Shown here piece by piece: positions 50,899 to 51,140 of a stretch of 51,140 nt of DNA (its first letter is position 1; the number at the start of each line of letters is the position of its first letter). The position numbers and the translations under genes are program-made. Source of the stretch: Polyangiaceae bacterium. Its GTDB lineage: Bacteria > Myxococcota_A > Polyangia > Polyangiales > Polyangiaceae. The DNA lies in contig WQZB01000031.1 in the NCBI GenBank assembly GCA_009780955.1, positions 1-51,140 of the forward strand. The letters are read 5' to 3'. The notes below the pieces were generated by a model. It made no database searches, was not told the DNA's origin, and was given only the letters and a program-made list of their open reading frames with translations.

Positions 50899-50948
50899 AT
50901 CCCGCTTTCGAATGGCGATGGCGAGGTAGCAAGGAAGCCTGCGCCACG

Positions 50949-51140
50949 TCAAGCAAGTTCGAAAAAACTTTGCGTGAGGGTGTTTACCAGCCGTCGCGAG
51001 CGACGCGAGGCTGGCGACCCCTCGAAGGTTGCTCCCGTCGTCTTTTCGCCGATTTCCGTCGCATCGCTTCGTTGCTTCTCCTCAAGCTGCACAAGCAGCT
51101 CTCGTCGAAGCGCCTCGCTCTGCTTGGAACTCGGCAAAAA
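50949..51140 (-). CDS. Possible partial gene at right edge
   Basis: Open frame entering from beyond the right edge and ending at 50949, last residues SRRLVNTLTQSFFELA. The segment covers the right-end copy of the dispersed repeat. Too short to classify, and it may be a chance frame. Confidence 0.2.
   Translation of the reverse strand, partial: FLPSSKQSEALRRELLVQLEEKQRSDATEIGEKTTGATFEGSPASRRSRRLVNTLTQSFFELA
50972..51014 (-). repeat. Dispersed repeat, right-end copy
   Basis: Inverted copy of the repeat at 89-133; the central 20-plus bases (CGCTCGCGACGGCTGGTAAA on the minus strand) are identical. Confidence 0.5.

Overview
The window is a GC-rich chromosomal segment. It most resembles a myxobacterium-like deltaproteobacterium (Myxococcota, probably a Polyangia-type genome). 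This is an inference from gene content: paired FHA proteins, many lipoproteins and HEAT/TPR/NHL repeat proteins, DUF4159 and DUF721 proteins, gyrA and parC/parE together, and a long basic S21. No rRNA, CRISPR array, prophage or intact insertion sequence is visible. Three tRNA genes are present: Leu-CAA near 18.35 kb, and Val-TAC and Asp-GTC at the right end.

Layout. 0.3-2.8 kb: recN converging on map. 2.9-4.8 kb: a translationally coupled AAA ATPase and DUF4276 (TOPRIM-like) pair, a probable defence module. 5.0-8.5 kb: a lipoprotein, a lone NifU C-terminal domain protein and two FHA proteins. 8.4-15.0 kb: a leftward run, in transcription order DUF4159 protein, VWA membrane protein, HEAT-repeat protein, DciA-like DUF721 protein and a RelE/ParE-type toxin-antitoxin pair. 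15.1-18.2 kb: an NHL lipoprotein and two uncharacterised membrane or lipoproteins. 18.3-21 kb: tRNA-Leu, a cluster of palindromic repeats with a MITE-like element, a winged-helix protein, rpsU and a Nudix hydrolase. 21.1-28.6 kb (leftward): bamA, gyrA-nth and an MFS transporter. 28.6-33.1 kb: an accessory island with a coupled three-gene TIGR04255 operon, an unknown 154-aa protein, a cryptic 58-aa RHH gene with a clear promoter and operator, a 43-bp tandem array, an unknown 259-aa protein, and an RHH-MazF module with a coupled 52-aa ORF. 33.1-40.3 kb: a complete phosphate regulon in the order phoR, phoB, pstB, pstS, pstC, pstA, phoU. 40.4-49.1 kb: a 1438-aa membrane protein with an internal duplication, then parC-parE. 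49.2-51.1 kb: a tiny basic ORF, a TPR lipoprotein, a zinc-ribbon protein and the tRNA-Val/tRNA-Asp operon with its terminator.

The clearest unexplained structure is repetitive. A palindromic family begins GTAGGGGC and ends GCCCCTAC. In at least four places its terminal TAG is the in-frame stop codon of a gene, including both genes of one convergent pair. A second family with a ~26-bp core (CTAGACCGCTTTCG followed by ATTTGACGCGAT) lies in several intergenic regions, supplies the Nudix stop codon and also lies inside the bamA signal-peptide codons. The best candidates for undescribed systems are the TIGR04255 triad and the RHH/43-bp-array region of the island.
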